A stretch of 64,000 nucleotides of DNA from REEP01 sp964517265 (GTDB lineage Bacteria; Pseudomonadota; Alphaproteobacteria; Rhodospirillales; Defluviicoccaceae): contig CAZFBS010000009.1 of assembly GCA_964517265.1 (NCBI GenBank), forward strand, positions 1-64,000, written 5' to 3'. This document shows, in pieces, positions 18,343-26,927 of the stretch. Position 1 is the stretch's first letter. The number at the start of each line of letters is the position of its first letter. The notes under the pieces were generated by a model. That model saw only the letters and a program-made list of their open reading frames with translations, made no database searches and was not told the DNA's origin. Position numbers and translations under genes: made by a program.

Positions 18343-19258
18343 ACCGCGTCTCGGTGTTCTCGGGGCAACGAGTCTGGTGGGCGAATGCCTGCTGCCGCTG
18401 CTGAGCAAGACGGGCTGGCCGGTGACGGCGTTTTCCCGCCGCGCCACCGAGCGGGTAGCGGGCGACATCGAATGGCGACGCCTGAATGCGGCAAATTTCT
18501 CGCGATCGGCCGCCGGCTCCGCCTCGCCGCAGCGAAGCGAACAGCCCATCCCCTTGTGGCTGTGCGCAGCGCCCGTTTGGACCCTTGTGGACTATCTGGA
18601 CTTCCTTGCCGCGTGCGGTGCCAGACGCATTGTCGCGCTCTCCTCGACCAGCCGGTTCACCAAGGACCAGTCTTCCGATTCGGCAGAGCAGGTCATTGCA
18701 CGCAAATTGGCCTCGGCCGAGGACCACTTTCGTGCGTGGGCGGAAAAGGCCGAAGTTGAGTGGGTGGTTCTGCGACCGACGCTGATTTACGGCCGGGGCC
18801 GCGACAAGAACATCTGCGAGATCGCGCGCTTCATTCGCCGCTTCGGCTTTTTTCCACTGCTCGGACCGGCGCGGGGCTTGAGGCAGCCGCTCCACGTCGA
18901 GGATCTGGCCGTCAGCTGTCTTGCCGCAGTGACGGCACCCGACGCGGCCAACCGCGCCTACGATCTCTCCGGCGGCGAAACGCTGCCCTACCGTGAGATG
19001 GTCAGACGGATCTTCGTCGCGATGGGCCGACGCCCCCGGCTGCTGACAGTGCCGCCGGGAGTCCTTCGAATCGGCGTGACCTTCATGCGCCAATTGCCAC
19101 GTTCCCGCCATTGGTCGCCGGCAATGGCGGAACGGATGAACAGGGATCTCGTCTTCGATCACGTAGACGCCGTGCGCGATCTCGCGTTTGCGCCGCGACC
19201 GTTCCGGTTGACGAGAGCTGATCTCGACGCCGGGCTTGTGGAAGAGAGCGGCGGATGA
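18335..19258 (+). CDS. NAD-dependent epimerase/dehydratase-like protein (atypical SDR)
   Basis: A 307-residue extended-SDR-type Rossmann protein. The N-terminal LGVLGATSLVGE is the NAD(P)-binding GxxGxxxxG motif, SSTS (about residues 104-107) is the usual Ser strand, and LRPTLIYGRGRD (about 147) is typical of the family. The catalytic YxxxK is not evident: at the expected position the sequence reads VIARK, so epimerase chemistry is doubtful. Members of this type can act as reductases or as non-catalytic NAD(P) binders. GTG 18335 overlaps the glycosyltransferase stop, implying one transcript and a shared role in surface sugar metabolism. Confidence 0.75.
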   Translation: MDRPRLGVLGATSLVGECLLPLLSKTGWPVTAFSRRATERVAGDIEWRRLNAANFSRSAAGSASPQRSEQPIPLWLCAAPVWTLVDYLDFLAACGARRIVALSSTSRFTKDQSSDSAEQVIARKLASAEDHFRAWAEKAEVEWVVLRPTLIYGRGRDKNICEIARFIRRFGFFPLLGPARGLRQPLHVEDLAVSCLAAVTAPDAANRAYDLSGGETLPYREMVRRIFVAMGRRPRLLTVPPGVLRIGVTFMRQLPRSRHWSPAMAERMNRDLVFDHVDAVRDLAFAPRPFRLTRADLDAGLVEESGG

Positions 19259-19332
19259 CGATGCAGGCAACCGTCTGGGCCGACATGCCTTGCCGCCGGC
19301 GGCCCATCGGCACTTGCCGCTTGGCGAGGGCA

Positions 19333-19366
19333 CCAAAAATAAAGGCAAGATTTCACAATCTTGCCT
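19333..19366 (-). terminator. Rho-independent terminator, oriented to the minus strand
   Basis: A perfect 10-bp stem (19343-19352 with 19357-19366) and 4-base loop. Read on the minus strand it is followed by TTTATTTTT, the form of an intrinsic terminator. On the plus strand it is not followed by a T run. It may also stop the upstream plus-strand transcript inefficiently. No minus-strand gene upstream of it is recognised. Confidence 0.6.
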
Positions 19367-19589
19367 CGTAAACTGTTTGACCCGTGCTCAGGCACGTCAT
19401 GTCATCAACGTTTCTTTGTTATTATCTCGGTGTTCCCCCTAAACCCGGGCCGGCCGCCTTCGCTTCTGCCCAACTCTTATTTTGTGTCGCTAAAATAGAA
19501 TATCGCAGCAAAACGGCCGCGTCATCCGTTTTTCCATCCAAATCAGAAATTTGTGCAATGCTATAGGCGGGGGATGAACAATTCTCGAA

Positions 19590-19655
19590 CCCCTGACGAC
19601 CCGGAATGCGCGAGGCCAGTCAGGGGCGAATTTCATCTAATTGGCCCCTTCAGGG
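19590..19655 (+). repeat. Inverted/direct repeat cluster in the proS leader
   Basis: CCCCTGAC (19590-19597) pairs perfectly with GTCAGGGG (19619-19626). Shortly after, GCCCC-TTCA-GGGG forms a second small hairpin (about 19644-19656), and the CAGGGG-CGAA element occurs twice. The cluster lies 120-185 bases before the proS start and could form a folded 5' leader or an operator. No known riboswitch class is recognised. Confidence 0.35.
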
Positions 19656-19774
19656 GGGCGAAATCGTTGTTGAATTGACGCTTGCCGTCGATGCCCGCCA
19701 TTGATGTATGGGATGCCATGGCGTAAATGTTCGCCCGTGCGCACGTGTCGCCAAATCAGAAGGTGCCTTTCCTG

Positions 19775-21109
19775 ATGCGATTGTCCCGGTTTTTTCTGCC
19801 GACTCTGAAGGAGACCCCGGCGGAGGCGCAGATCGCGTCCCATCGGCTGATGCTGAGGGCGGGGATGATCCGGCAGTCGAGCGCCGGAATTTACTCCTGG
19901 CTGCCGCTGGGGTTGCGCGTTCTGCGCAAGATCGAGGCCATCGTCCGCCAGGAACAGGACCGCATCGGCTGTCAGGAGATGCTGATGCCGACGCTGCAGC
20001 CGGCCGAGATCTGGCGGGAAAGCGGACGATACGATGCCTACGGCCCCGAGATGCTGAGGATCTCCGACCGCCACGACCGCGAAATGGTCTATGGGCCGAC
20101 CAACGAAGAACAGATCACCGAGATCTTCAGGGCCACCATCAGGAGCTACCGGGACCTGCCCAAGCTCGTCTATCACATCCAGTGGAAGTTTCGCGACGAG
20201 ATCCGGCCGCGCTTCGGTGTGATGCGCGGGCGCGAGTTCTTGATGAAGGACGCCTATTCCTTCGATCTCGATCGGGACGGCGCTCGTCGCTCCTACAACA
20301 AATTCTTCGTCAGTTATTTGCGCACCTTCGCGCGACTGGGCCTGCAGGCGATTCCGATGCGGGCCGAGAGCGGCCCGATCGGCGGCGACATGAGCCATGA
20401 ATTCGTGATTCTTGCCGATACCGGGGAGAGCGAGATTGCCTATCATCGTGATTTGGCCGCAGGCAATTGGGCCGATCTTACCGCAGAGGGGGACCAGGAA
20501 CTTCAGCAGATCGTCGAGGATTTCACCGGCCGGTATGCGGCGACCGATGATGAGCGCGATCGCGAGGTGGAAACGCAGCTGGGGGAGGCGCTGGTCGAGG
20601 GCCGCGGCATCGAGGTCGGCCACATCTTCTACTTCGGCACCAAGTATTCGCGGGCGATGAATGCAACGGTTCAGGGGCCGAATGGGGACGAAATCGCCTT
20701 GGAGATGGGCTCTTACGGCATCGGCGTCTCGCGTCTCGTCGGCGGCATCATCGAAGCCTCCCACGACGAGGCCGGCATCATCTGGCCGGAGAGCGTGGCG
20801 CCGTTTCGTGTCGGGTTGATCAACCTAAAGCCGGCGGACCGGTCGTGTACGGAGACCTGCGAGCATCTGTATCGCACTCTGATCGACAGCGGTGTGGACA
20901 CCCTTTACGACGAACGGGATGAGCGGGCCGGCGTCAAATTCGCCGATATGGACTTGATCGGCTTGCCGTGGCAGGTGGTTGTCGGTCCGCGTGCGGTGAA
21001 ATCGGGCAACGTGGAGCTGAAGGAGCGCCGCAGCGGCGAGCGGCACGAGCTTGCCATCGACTCGGTTCTCACGCGCCTGACCGCCGTCGGCAGCCTGCAC
21101 AGCGTGTGA
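19775..21109 (+). CDS. proS: Proline--tRNA ligase
   Basis: A 444-residue class II aminoacyl-tRNA synthetase that charges tRNA-Pro. Motif 1 and the prokaryotic-type N-terminus (MRLSRFFLPTLKE), RAGMIRQSSAGIYSWLPLG, and motif 2 around FRDEIRPRFGVMRGREF are visible, with the anticodon-binding domain at the C-terminus. The length lacks the roughly 180-residue editing insertion of E. coli ProS, as is normal in alphaproteobacteria. ATG 19775 has AGAAGG about 11 bases upstream; an upstream in-frame ATG at 19727 gives an atypical extension. Confidence 0.95.
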   Translation: MRLSRFFLPTLKETPAEAQIASHRLMLRAGMIRQSSAGIYSWLPLGLRVLRKIEAIVRQEQDRIGCQEMLMPTLQPAEIWRESGRYDAYGPEMLRISDRHDREMVYGPTNEEQITEIFRATIRSYRDLPKLVYHIQWKFRDEIRPRFGVMRGREFLMKDAYSFDLDRDGARRSYNKFFVSYLRTFARLGLQAIPMRAESGPIGGDMSHEFVILADTGESEIAYHRDLAAGNWADLTAEGDQELQQIVEDFTGRYAATDDERDREVETQLGEALVEGRGIEVGHIFYFGTKYSRAMNATVQGPNGDEIALEMGSYGIGVSRLVGGIIEASHDEAGIIWPESVAPFRVGLINLKPADRSCTETCEHLYRTLIDSGVDTLYDERDERAGVKFADMDLIGLPWQVVVGPRAVKSGNVELKERRSGERHELAIDSVLTRLTAVGSLHSV

Positions 21110-21135
21110 CGGGAGATGAACTGAGGAGCCGATCG

Positions 21136-22374
21136 GTGTTTTCCCCTTTCGAGTGGATGGTGGCGATGCGCTATCTCAGGGCGCGTCGCAGCGAGGGATT
21201 CATTTCCGTCATCGCCTGGTTTTCGCTGCTCGGCATCGCGCTCGGGGTGGCAACGCTCATTATCGTGATGTCGGTCATGAACGGGTTCCGGCAGGAACTG
21301 CTGACGCGAATTCTCGGTCTCAACGGTCACATTACGGTTTATGCGCCGGCCGGCGGATTCCAGGACTATGAGGGTCTCGCCGGAATCATCGGCGAACTGC
21401 CAGGCGTCGTTGCGGCCCACCCTCTGGTCGAGGGCCAAGTGATGGTTGCCCATCGAGGCATGGCACGGGGCGCGCTGGTCCGGGGTATCGCCCGGGAGGA
21501 TCTGCTCCGCCGCCCGATTGTCGCCGAGAATGTCACCCGGGGAACTCTGGAGGCGTTCGAGGACGGCGTGGTAATCGGCCAACGCATGGCCGAGCAGATG
21601 GGGCTGGGGGTCGGCGACGAGATCACCATCATCTCACCGACCGGCAACGTGACCGCCTTCGGCACGGTACCGCGGGTCGCCAATTTCCCCATCGCCGCCG
21701 TCTTCGAAGTCGGCATGTTCGAGTATGATTCGACGTTCGTGTTCATGCCGTTGCCCCTGGCGCAGGTCTTCTTCCAGGTGCCAGACGCGGCAAGCGCTCT
21801 GGAGGTGTTCGTTGCCGATCCCGATCGTGCGCCGGCGGCGATCGGGGACATTCGCGGCGTGATCGGTGGCGGTGTGCGTATTCTCGAGTGGCAGCGGGCC
21901 AACGCGGGGTTCTTCAACGCCATCCAGGTCGAGCGCAACGTGATGTTCCTAATCCTGACCCTGATCATCCTGGTGGCGGCCTTCAATGTCATTTCGAGCC
22001 TGATCATGCTCGTCAAGGACAAGGGCCGAGACATCGCGATCCTGCGCACGATGGGCGCCACGCGCGGCATGATCATGCGCGTTTTCCTCATCTCCGGCGC
22101 CAGCATCGGCGTGATCGGAACGCTGCTGGGGTTCGGCGTCGGCTTGGCGTTTGCCACCAACATCGAGACCCTTCGCCAGTGGATCCAAAGCGTCACCGGA
22201 GCGGAGTTGTTTGCCGCCGAAATCTATTTTCTTTCTCAGCTTCCCGCCAAGGTCGAGCCGACCGAAGTGGCGACGGTGGTGGCGATGGGCCTCGGGCTGT
22301 CGTTTCTTGCCACGCTCTATCCGTCGTGGCGGGCGGCGCGGATCGATCCGGCCGAAGCGCTGCGTTATGAATGA
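21136..22374 (+). CDS. lolC: Lipoprotein-releasing ABC transporter permease LolC/E
   Basis: A 412-residue inner-membrane permease that releases mature lipoproteins from the inner membrane to LolA. One N-terminal helix (about residues 24-46) is followed by a large periplasmic MacB-like domain and three C-terminal helices (FtsX domain, from about residue 270). Starting motif FEWMVAMRYLRARRSEGFIS is typical. GTG 21136 is preceded by GAGGAG at 8-base spacing. A single LolC/E-type permease is encoded here, as usual for alphaproteobacteria (LolF form). The stop overlaps the lolD start. Confidence 0.93.
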   Translation: MFSPFEWMVAMRYLRARRSEGFISVIAWFSLLGIALGVATLIIVMSVMNGFRQELLTRILGLNGHITVYAPAGGFQDYEGLAGIIGELPGVVAAHPLVEGQVMVAHRGMARGALVRGIAREDLLRRPIVAENVTRGTLEAFEDGVVIGQRMAEQMGLGVGDEITIISPTGNVTAFGTVPRVANFPIAAVFEVGMFEYDSTFVFMPLPLAQVFFQVPDAASALEVFVADPDRAPAAIGDIRGVIGGGVRILEWQRANAGFFNAIQVERNVMFLILTLIILVAAFNVISSLIMLVKDKGRDIAILRTMGATRGMIMRVFLISGASIGVIGTLLGFGVGLAFATNIETLRQWIQSVTGAELFAAEIYFLSQLPAKVEPTEVATVVAMGLGLSFLATLYPSWRAARIDPAEALRYE

Positions 22375-23089
22375 GGTTCGCACCGAGGTGATGCATCGGA
22401 CCCCCATCATGAGTGGGCCGGTTTTCCAGGTTTCCGGAATCGTCCGCACCTACCGGCAGGGACGCGCGGAGCTGGAAATTCTCAAGGGTGTCGATCTGGA
22501 TGTGCGGGAAGGAGAGATCGTCGCCCTGGTTGGCCCCTCCGGCGCCGGCAAGTCGACGCTGCTCCACGTGGCCGGCCTGCTCGAGCGACCCGATCAGGGC
22601 GAAGTGTATATCGCCGGCGAGGCCTGCGGCACCGTCAACGACGAGGCCCGCACCCGGATTCGGCGCGAGAATATCGGCTTCGTCTATCAGTATCATCATC
22701 TTCTGGCTGAATTCTCGGCCGTCGAGAATATCGCGATGCCGCAGATCATCGCCGGGCGAGCCAAAAGCCAAGCGCTGGAGCGAGGCCGGCAGTTGCTCCG
22801 AAGTCTCGGTCTTGAGGACCGCGGCGAGCATCGCCCGGGCCGTCTTTCCGGCGGCGAGCAGCAGCGGGTGGCGATCGGGCGTGCGCTGGCCAATGTTCCG
22901 AAGGTCCTCCTCGCCGACGAGCCGACCGGTAATCTCGATCCGCACACGGCGGACGATGTCTTCGCGATGATGTTGGCGCTGGTGCGCAGCGCCGGTGTCG
23001 CTGCCCTCATCGCCACCCACAATCCATCACTGGCGGGGCGGATGGATCGTGTGGTACGGCTGGAGAACGGTGTTCTGGTGCCAAACTGA
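22367..23089 (+). CDS. lolD: Lipoprotein-releasing ABC transporter ATP-binding protein
   Basis: A 240-residue ATPase that powers lipoprotein release with the LolC/E permease. Walker A GPSGAGKS, signature LSGGEQQRVAIGRAL, and Walker B VLLADEPTGNLD are all intact; the signature region and spacing match LolD/MacB-type ATPases. ATG 22367 overlaps the lolC stop; in-frame ATGs at 22391 and 22409 are possible true starts. A 133-bp gap with short imperfect direct repeats (AACGGTA-GGG and AGAGCCAGACA, each twice) separates it from dnaE. Confidence 0.93.
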   Translation: MNEVRTEVMHRTPIMSGPVFQVSGIVRTYRQGRAELEILKGVDLDVREGEIVALVGPSGAGKSTLLHVAGLLERPDQGEVYIAGEACGTVNDEARTRIRRENIGFVYQYHHLLAEFSAVENIAMPQIIAGRAKSQALERGRQLLRSLGLEDRGEHRPGRLSGGEQQRVAIGRALANVPKVLLADEPTGNLDPHTADDVFAMMLALVRSAGVAALIATHNPSLAGRMDRVVRLENGVLVPN

Positions 23090-23222
23090 GCAGCGCGGGC
23101 AAACGGTACGGGTGCGAACGGTATGGGGGCTGAGGCCGCGAGCGGCCGGAGACGCCGGTCCTGACGGCCGCGAGAGCCAGACACGCCAGAGCCAGACAAA
23201 CGGAAAAGGGTGAGGAAGGCCG

Positions 23223-26200
23223 ATGACCGGCAGCCCGTTCGTCCACCTGCGGGTCCACACCGCCTATTCGCTGTCCACCGGCGCGATCCGGATCGGGGAT
23301 CTCGTGCGGTTGTGCACCGCCCACCGGATGCCCGCCGCGGCGATCACCGACAACGCCAACCTGTTTGGCGGGATGGAGTTCTCGACGACGCTGGCGCGGG
23401 CGGGGATTCAGCCCATCATCGGCTGTCAGCTCGGCCTCTCCCGCGAGGCACCGCTCGAGGCCGGGTTGTCGGGCCAGCCGCGGCTTCACGATGCGGTCGA
23501 CGCCCTGGTCGTTCTTGTGCAGAACGCGATCGGTTACCGCAATCTGCTCGCGCTGCTCGCGAGCGCGCATCTTGGCAGCGACGGCGTCTCGGAGCCGCGG
23601 ATCTCTTATACAGATCTCGAAGAGCATGGCGAAGGTCTGATCGTCCTGACCGGGGGACCCGCCGGCCCGCTCGGCCGGCTGCTGAAGGCGGGGCAGCGGG
23701 ACCAAGCCGCAAGCACGCTCAAGCGTCTGAAGGTGATGTTTCCTGATCGGCTTTACGTCGAGTTGATGCGCCATGGCGATGAAACCGAAGCACAGATCGA
23801 GCCGTTGCTGCTCGATCTTGCCGAGCGGCACGCGGTTCCGCTGGTCGCAACCAACGAAGCGTACTTTCCCACGTCGGATATGTTCGAGGCTCACGATGCC
23901 TTGATTTGCATCTCGGAGGGCGCACTCGTCGCCAGCGGTGATCGCCGCCGCCTGACCTCCGAACACTTCTTCAAGAGCGGCGAGCAGATGGCGGAGTTGT
24001 TCGCCGATCTTCCCGACGCGATCGAGAACACCCTTTTGATCGCCCGCCGGTGTGCGTTCATGATCGAGCCGGTCAAGCCGAGCCTGCCGCCTTACGATGC
24101 CGGGACCAACCAGAGCGAAGAGGACGTTCTGCGCGAACAGGCAAGACAGCTTCTCGACGTTCGCCTTCGCAACCCTGTGCTGGGCCGCGCAGAGACGCAC
24201 AGCGAAGAAGGAGACATCGCGCGCCGTTACCGCGAGCGGCTCGATTACGAGCTGGACGTGATCTGCCAGATGGGGTTCGCCGGCTACTTCCTGATTGTCG
24301 CCGAGTTCATCCTTTGGGCGCGCGCCCACGGCATTCCGGTCGGCCCGGGACGGGGCTCCGGAGCGGGGTCGGTCGTCGCCTGGGCACTGACGATCACCGA
24401 TCTCGATCCGCTGCGGTTCGGTCTTCTGTTCGAGCGGTTTCTCAATCCCGAGCGCATTTCGATGCCGGACTTCGATATCGACTTCTGCCAGGAGCGGCGG
24501 GACGACGTGATCCACCATGTCCAGGAAAAGTATGGGCGGGACCGAGTCGCGCAGATCATTACCTTCGGCAAGCTGCAGGCACGGGCGGTGCTCCGCGACG
24601 TCGGGCGGGTGCTCGGGATGCCGTACGGCTACGTCGACAGGATCTGCAAGCTGGTGCCGAACAACCCGGCCAATCCAGTCACGCTCACGCAGGCGATCGA
24701 TGGCGAGCCGCAGTTGCAGGCGATGATCGCCGAGGACGAGAGCGTCGCCAAGCTGGTCGACATCGCCAGCCGGTTGGAAGGGCTCTACCGGCATGCCTCG
24801 ACCCATGCCGCCGGCGTCGTGATCGGCGATCGCCCGCTTCAGGAGATCATTCCGCTCTATCGAGATCCCCGTTCCGACCTGCCGGTGACCGGCTTCAACA
24901 TGAAGTGGGTTGAATCGGCGGGCTTGGTCAAATTCGACTTTCTCGGCTTGAAAACCCTGACGGTTCTGGCGCGGGCGGTCGATTTGGTCAATCGTGCCGG
25001 GGGGGCGCGGCTCGACCTCTCCAGCATGCCGCTCGATGATGCGCGAACCTTCGAGATGCTGGGACGCGGCGATACCGTGGGGGTGTTCCAGCTGGAAAGT
25101 GCCGGGATGCGCGACGTCCTGCGCAGGATGAAGCCCGACAAGTTCGAGGACATCATCGCGGTGGTGGCGCTTTATCGTCCGGGCCCGATGGACAACATTC
25201 CAAGCTACATCCGCAGGAAGCACGGGCAGGAAGAGCCGGACTACCTCTATCCGACCCTGGAGCCGATTCTCGCCGAGACCTACGGCATCATCATCTACCA
25301 GGAACAGGTGATGCAGATCGCGCAGGAGTTGTCGGGCTATTCCCTCGGATCGGCGGACATCCTCCGCCGCGCCATGGGCAAGAAGAACAAGGAGGAAATG
25401 GAGCGGCAACGGGAGATCTTCATCGGGGGCGCCAAGGCCCGCGGCGTCTCCGAGAGCAAGGCGTTCTTCATTTTCGATCTGGTCAACAAGTTTGCCGGTT
25501 ATGGATTCAACAAGTCCCACGCGGCGGCCTACGCATTGGTGGCCTATCAGACGGCGTACCTGAAGGCCAACTTCCCGGTGGCGTTCTTCGCCGCCTCGCT
25601 GTCGCTGGAAATCGACCACCCCGAAAAGATCCATGTGTTTCGGCAGGAACTGGATCGCATCGGGATCGCTCTTCTGCCCCCCGACATCAATGCATCCGAG
25701 GCCAACTTCATCATCGAGCCGGCTGCCGCCCCGAGCATGAGTACGGGAGCCATCCGCTATGGTTTGGCGGGCGTCAAGAATGTCGGCCAAGCGGCGATGG
25801 AGGCGCTGGTCGCCGAGCGCGCGCAAAACGGCTCCTTTGCCAGCCTGGAGGATTTTTGCCGGCGACTCAATCCGCGCCACGTCAACAAACGGCAGCTTGA
25901 GAACCTGGCGCGCGCCGGCGCCTTCGACAGCCTCGAACCCAATCGCAGGCAGGTGTTCGAGGGCGCGGAAGTGATCCTCCGCCACGCGCAGGCGGCAAAC
26001 CGCGAACGCAACAGCGGCCAGATGGGGCTGTTCGGGGCCAAAGCCGATGGCGGGGAGGACCGCCTCGGTCTTCCGCAGATCGACGACTGGCCTTTGATGG
26101 AACGCCTGAAGGAGGAGTTTCTGGCAATCGGTTTCTACTTGTCGGCCCACCCCATGAACGCCTACGAACCCGTCCTCAAGCGGCTGAAGGTGATGCCGTT

Positions 26201-26711
26201 TGCGGAGACGGTGCCGCGCAGCTTGCAGGGCTCCGTGGTGGTGGCGGGCACCGTTACCGCCAAGAAGGAGCGCACGTCCGGCAAGGGCTCGCGCTATGCG
26301 TTTGTCGAGATGTCCGACGCTTCCGGCGTGTTCGAGGTGGCGGTCTTCGCGGAGCTGCTCGCAGGCTGTCGGGATATCCTGGAGGTCGGCAACTCGCTTC
26401 TGGTCAAGGCGGTGGCGCGAACGGAAGGCGAGATGATTCGCCTCACCGCGCAGTCGGTGGAATTGCTGGATCAGGTCGCGGCCCGCACCGCGTCCAACCT
26501 CGTCATCACGATCGGCTCGGCGGAGCCGTTGAACCTGATCAAGGACAACCTCGACGCCAGTCGAGCCGGACCCTGCCGGGTCAAGCTGGTCTGCTGGATC
26601 GAGAATGCCAAAGAGGTTGAACTGGATATCCCGGGCAGCTACGCCATCAACCCGGACATCCTGGCCAAATTGCGGCACGTACCGGGCATCTACGACGTTC
26701 AGCATCTGTGA
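23223..26711 (+). CDS. dnaE: DNA polymerase III subunit alpha
   Basis: The 1162-residue replicative C-family polymerase. The N-terminal PHP domain starts with FVHLRVHTAYSLSTGA. GRGSGAGSVVAW (about residue 378) and PDFDIDF (about 415-421, catalytic aspartates) mark the palm. PGPMDNIPSYIRRKHG and GYGFNKSHAAAYA are further hallmarks. A helix-hairpin-helix region and a C-terminal OB fold (VVVAGTVTAKKERTSGKGS, about residue 1002) complete it. The length matches DnaE, not the error-prone DnaE2. GTGAGGAAGG precedes the ATG. It ends the proS-lolC-lolD-dnaE group. Confidence 0.97.
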   Translation: MTGSPFVHLRVHTAYSLSTGAIRIGDLVRLCTAHRMPAAAITDNANLFGGMEFSTTLARAGIQPIIGCQLGLSREAPLEAGLSGQPRLHDAVDALVVLVQNAIGYRNLLALLASAHLGSDGVSEPRISYTDLEEHGEGLIVLTGGPAGPLGRLLKAGQRDQAASTLKRLKVMFPDRLYVELMRHGDETEAQIEPLLLDLAERHAVPLVATNEAYFPTSDMFEAHDALICISEGALVASGDRRRLTSEHFFKSGEQMAELFADLPDAIENTLLIARRCAFMIEPVKPSLPPYDAGTNQSEEDVLREQARQLLDVRLRNPVLGRAETHSEEGDIARRYRERLDYELDVICQMGFAGYFLIVAEFILWARAHGIPVGPGRGSGAGSVVAWALTITDLDPLRFGLLFERFLNPERISMPDFDIDFCQERRDDVIHHVQEKYGRDRVAQIITFGKLQARAVLRDVGRVLGMPYGYVDRICKLVPNNPANPVTLTQAIDGEPQLQAMIAEDESVAKLVDIASRLEGLYRHASTHAAGVVIGDRPLQEIIPLYRDPRSDLPVTGFNMKWVESAGLVKFDFLGLKTLTVLARAVDLVNRAGGARLDLSSMPLDDARTFEMLGRGDTVGVFQLESAGMRDVLRRMKPDKFEDIIAVVALYRPGPMDNIPSYIRRKHGQEEPDYLYPTLEPILAETYGIIIYQEQVMQIAQELSGYSLGSADILRRAMGKKNKEEMERQREIFIGGAKARGVSESKAFFIFDLVNKFAGYGFNKSHAAAYALVAYQTAYLKANFPVAFFAASLSLEIDHPEKIHVFRQELDRIGIALLPPDINASEANFIIEPAAAPSMSTGAIRYGLAGVKNVGQAAMEALVAERAQNGSFASLEDFCRRLNPRHVNKRQLENLARAGAFDSLEPNRRQVFEGAEVILRHAQAANRERNSGQMGLFGAKADGGEDRLGLPQIDDWPLMERLKEEFLAIGFYLSAHPMNAYEPVLKRLKVMPFAETVPRSLQGSVVVAGTVTAKKERTSGKGSRYAFVEMSDASGVFEVAVFAELLAGCRDILEVGNSLLVKAVARTEGEMIRLTAQSVELLDQVAARTASNLVITIGSAEPLNLIKDNLDASRAGPCRVKLVCWIENAKEVELDIPGSYAINPDILAKLRHVPGIYDVQHL

Positions 26712-26778
26712 GCGCCGCCCGAGCGTGTGCAATAGCCACAGCAGGCCGGCCATTGCGAGGCGAGTTCGCCGGGTACGC

Positions 26779-26807
26779 TTGCAAATAGCGGTTTTGGCGG
26801 ATATCTA
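26779..26807 (+). promoter_or_regulatory. Probable sigma-70-type promoter of rpsB
   Basis: TTGCAA (26779-26784), exactly 17 bases, then TATCTA (26802-26807). It lies in the 216-base gap between dnaE and rpsB, about 120 bases before the rpsB start, and is the clearest -35/-10 pair seen in the window. It would drive the rpsB-tsf-to-lpxB series. The call is from consensus matching only. Confidence 0.5.
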
Positions 26808-26927
26808 AGCTCTCATTACGCACGCGAGCGCGCGGCTTCCGCCTTCGTTCAGGCAGTATGCCGCCTCCGGTGTCCGGCCATATGGCGCGGACGAGCTCGC
26901 GGTGGACCAACCGGAAAGGACAATCGA

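Larger units (their letters stand above)
19259..19774. other. Long intergenic region between the epimerase-like gene and proS
   Basis: 516 bases with no supported protein gene. It has an AT-rich core (about 19330-19570), a minus-oriented terminator (19333-19366), and a CCCCTGAC/GTCAGGGG repeat cluster (19590-19655). A possible proS promoter lies at 19682-19710 (TTGCCG, 17 bases, ATGTAT). The longest frames here are under 25 codons apart from composition artefacts. Confidence 0.5.

Noticed and set aside
19354..19401. Possible 15-codon peptide on the minus strand ahead of the terminator
   Set aside because: Too short to support, no clear ribosome site, and its end lies inside the terminator stem.
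23007..26753. A 1248-codon open frame antisense to dnaE, and many other long antisense frames across nuo, glg and hydrogenase genes
   Set aside because: They are a by-product of high G+C and third-position bias. The translated sequences are rich in Arg, His, Asp and Gln without domains, and each lies opposite a well-identified gene.
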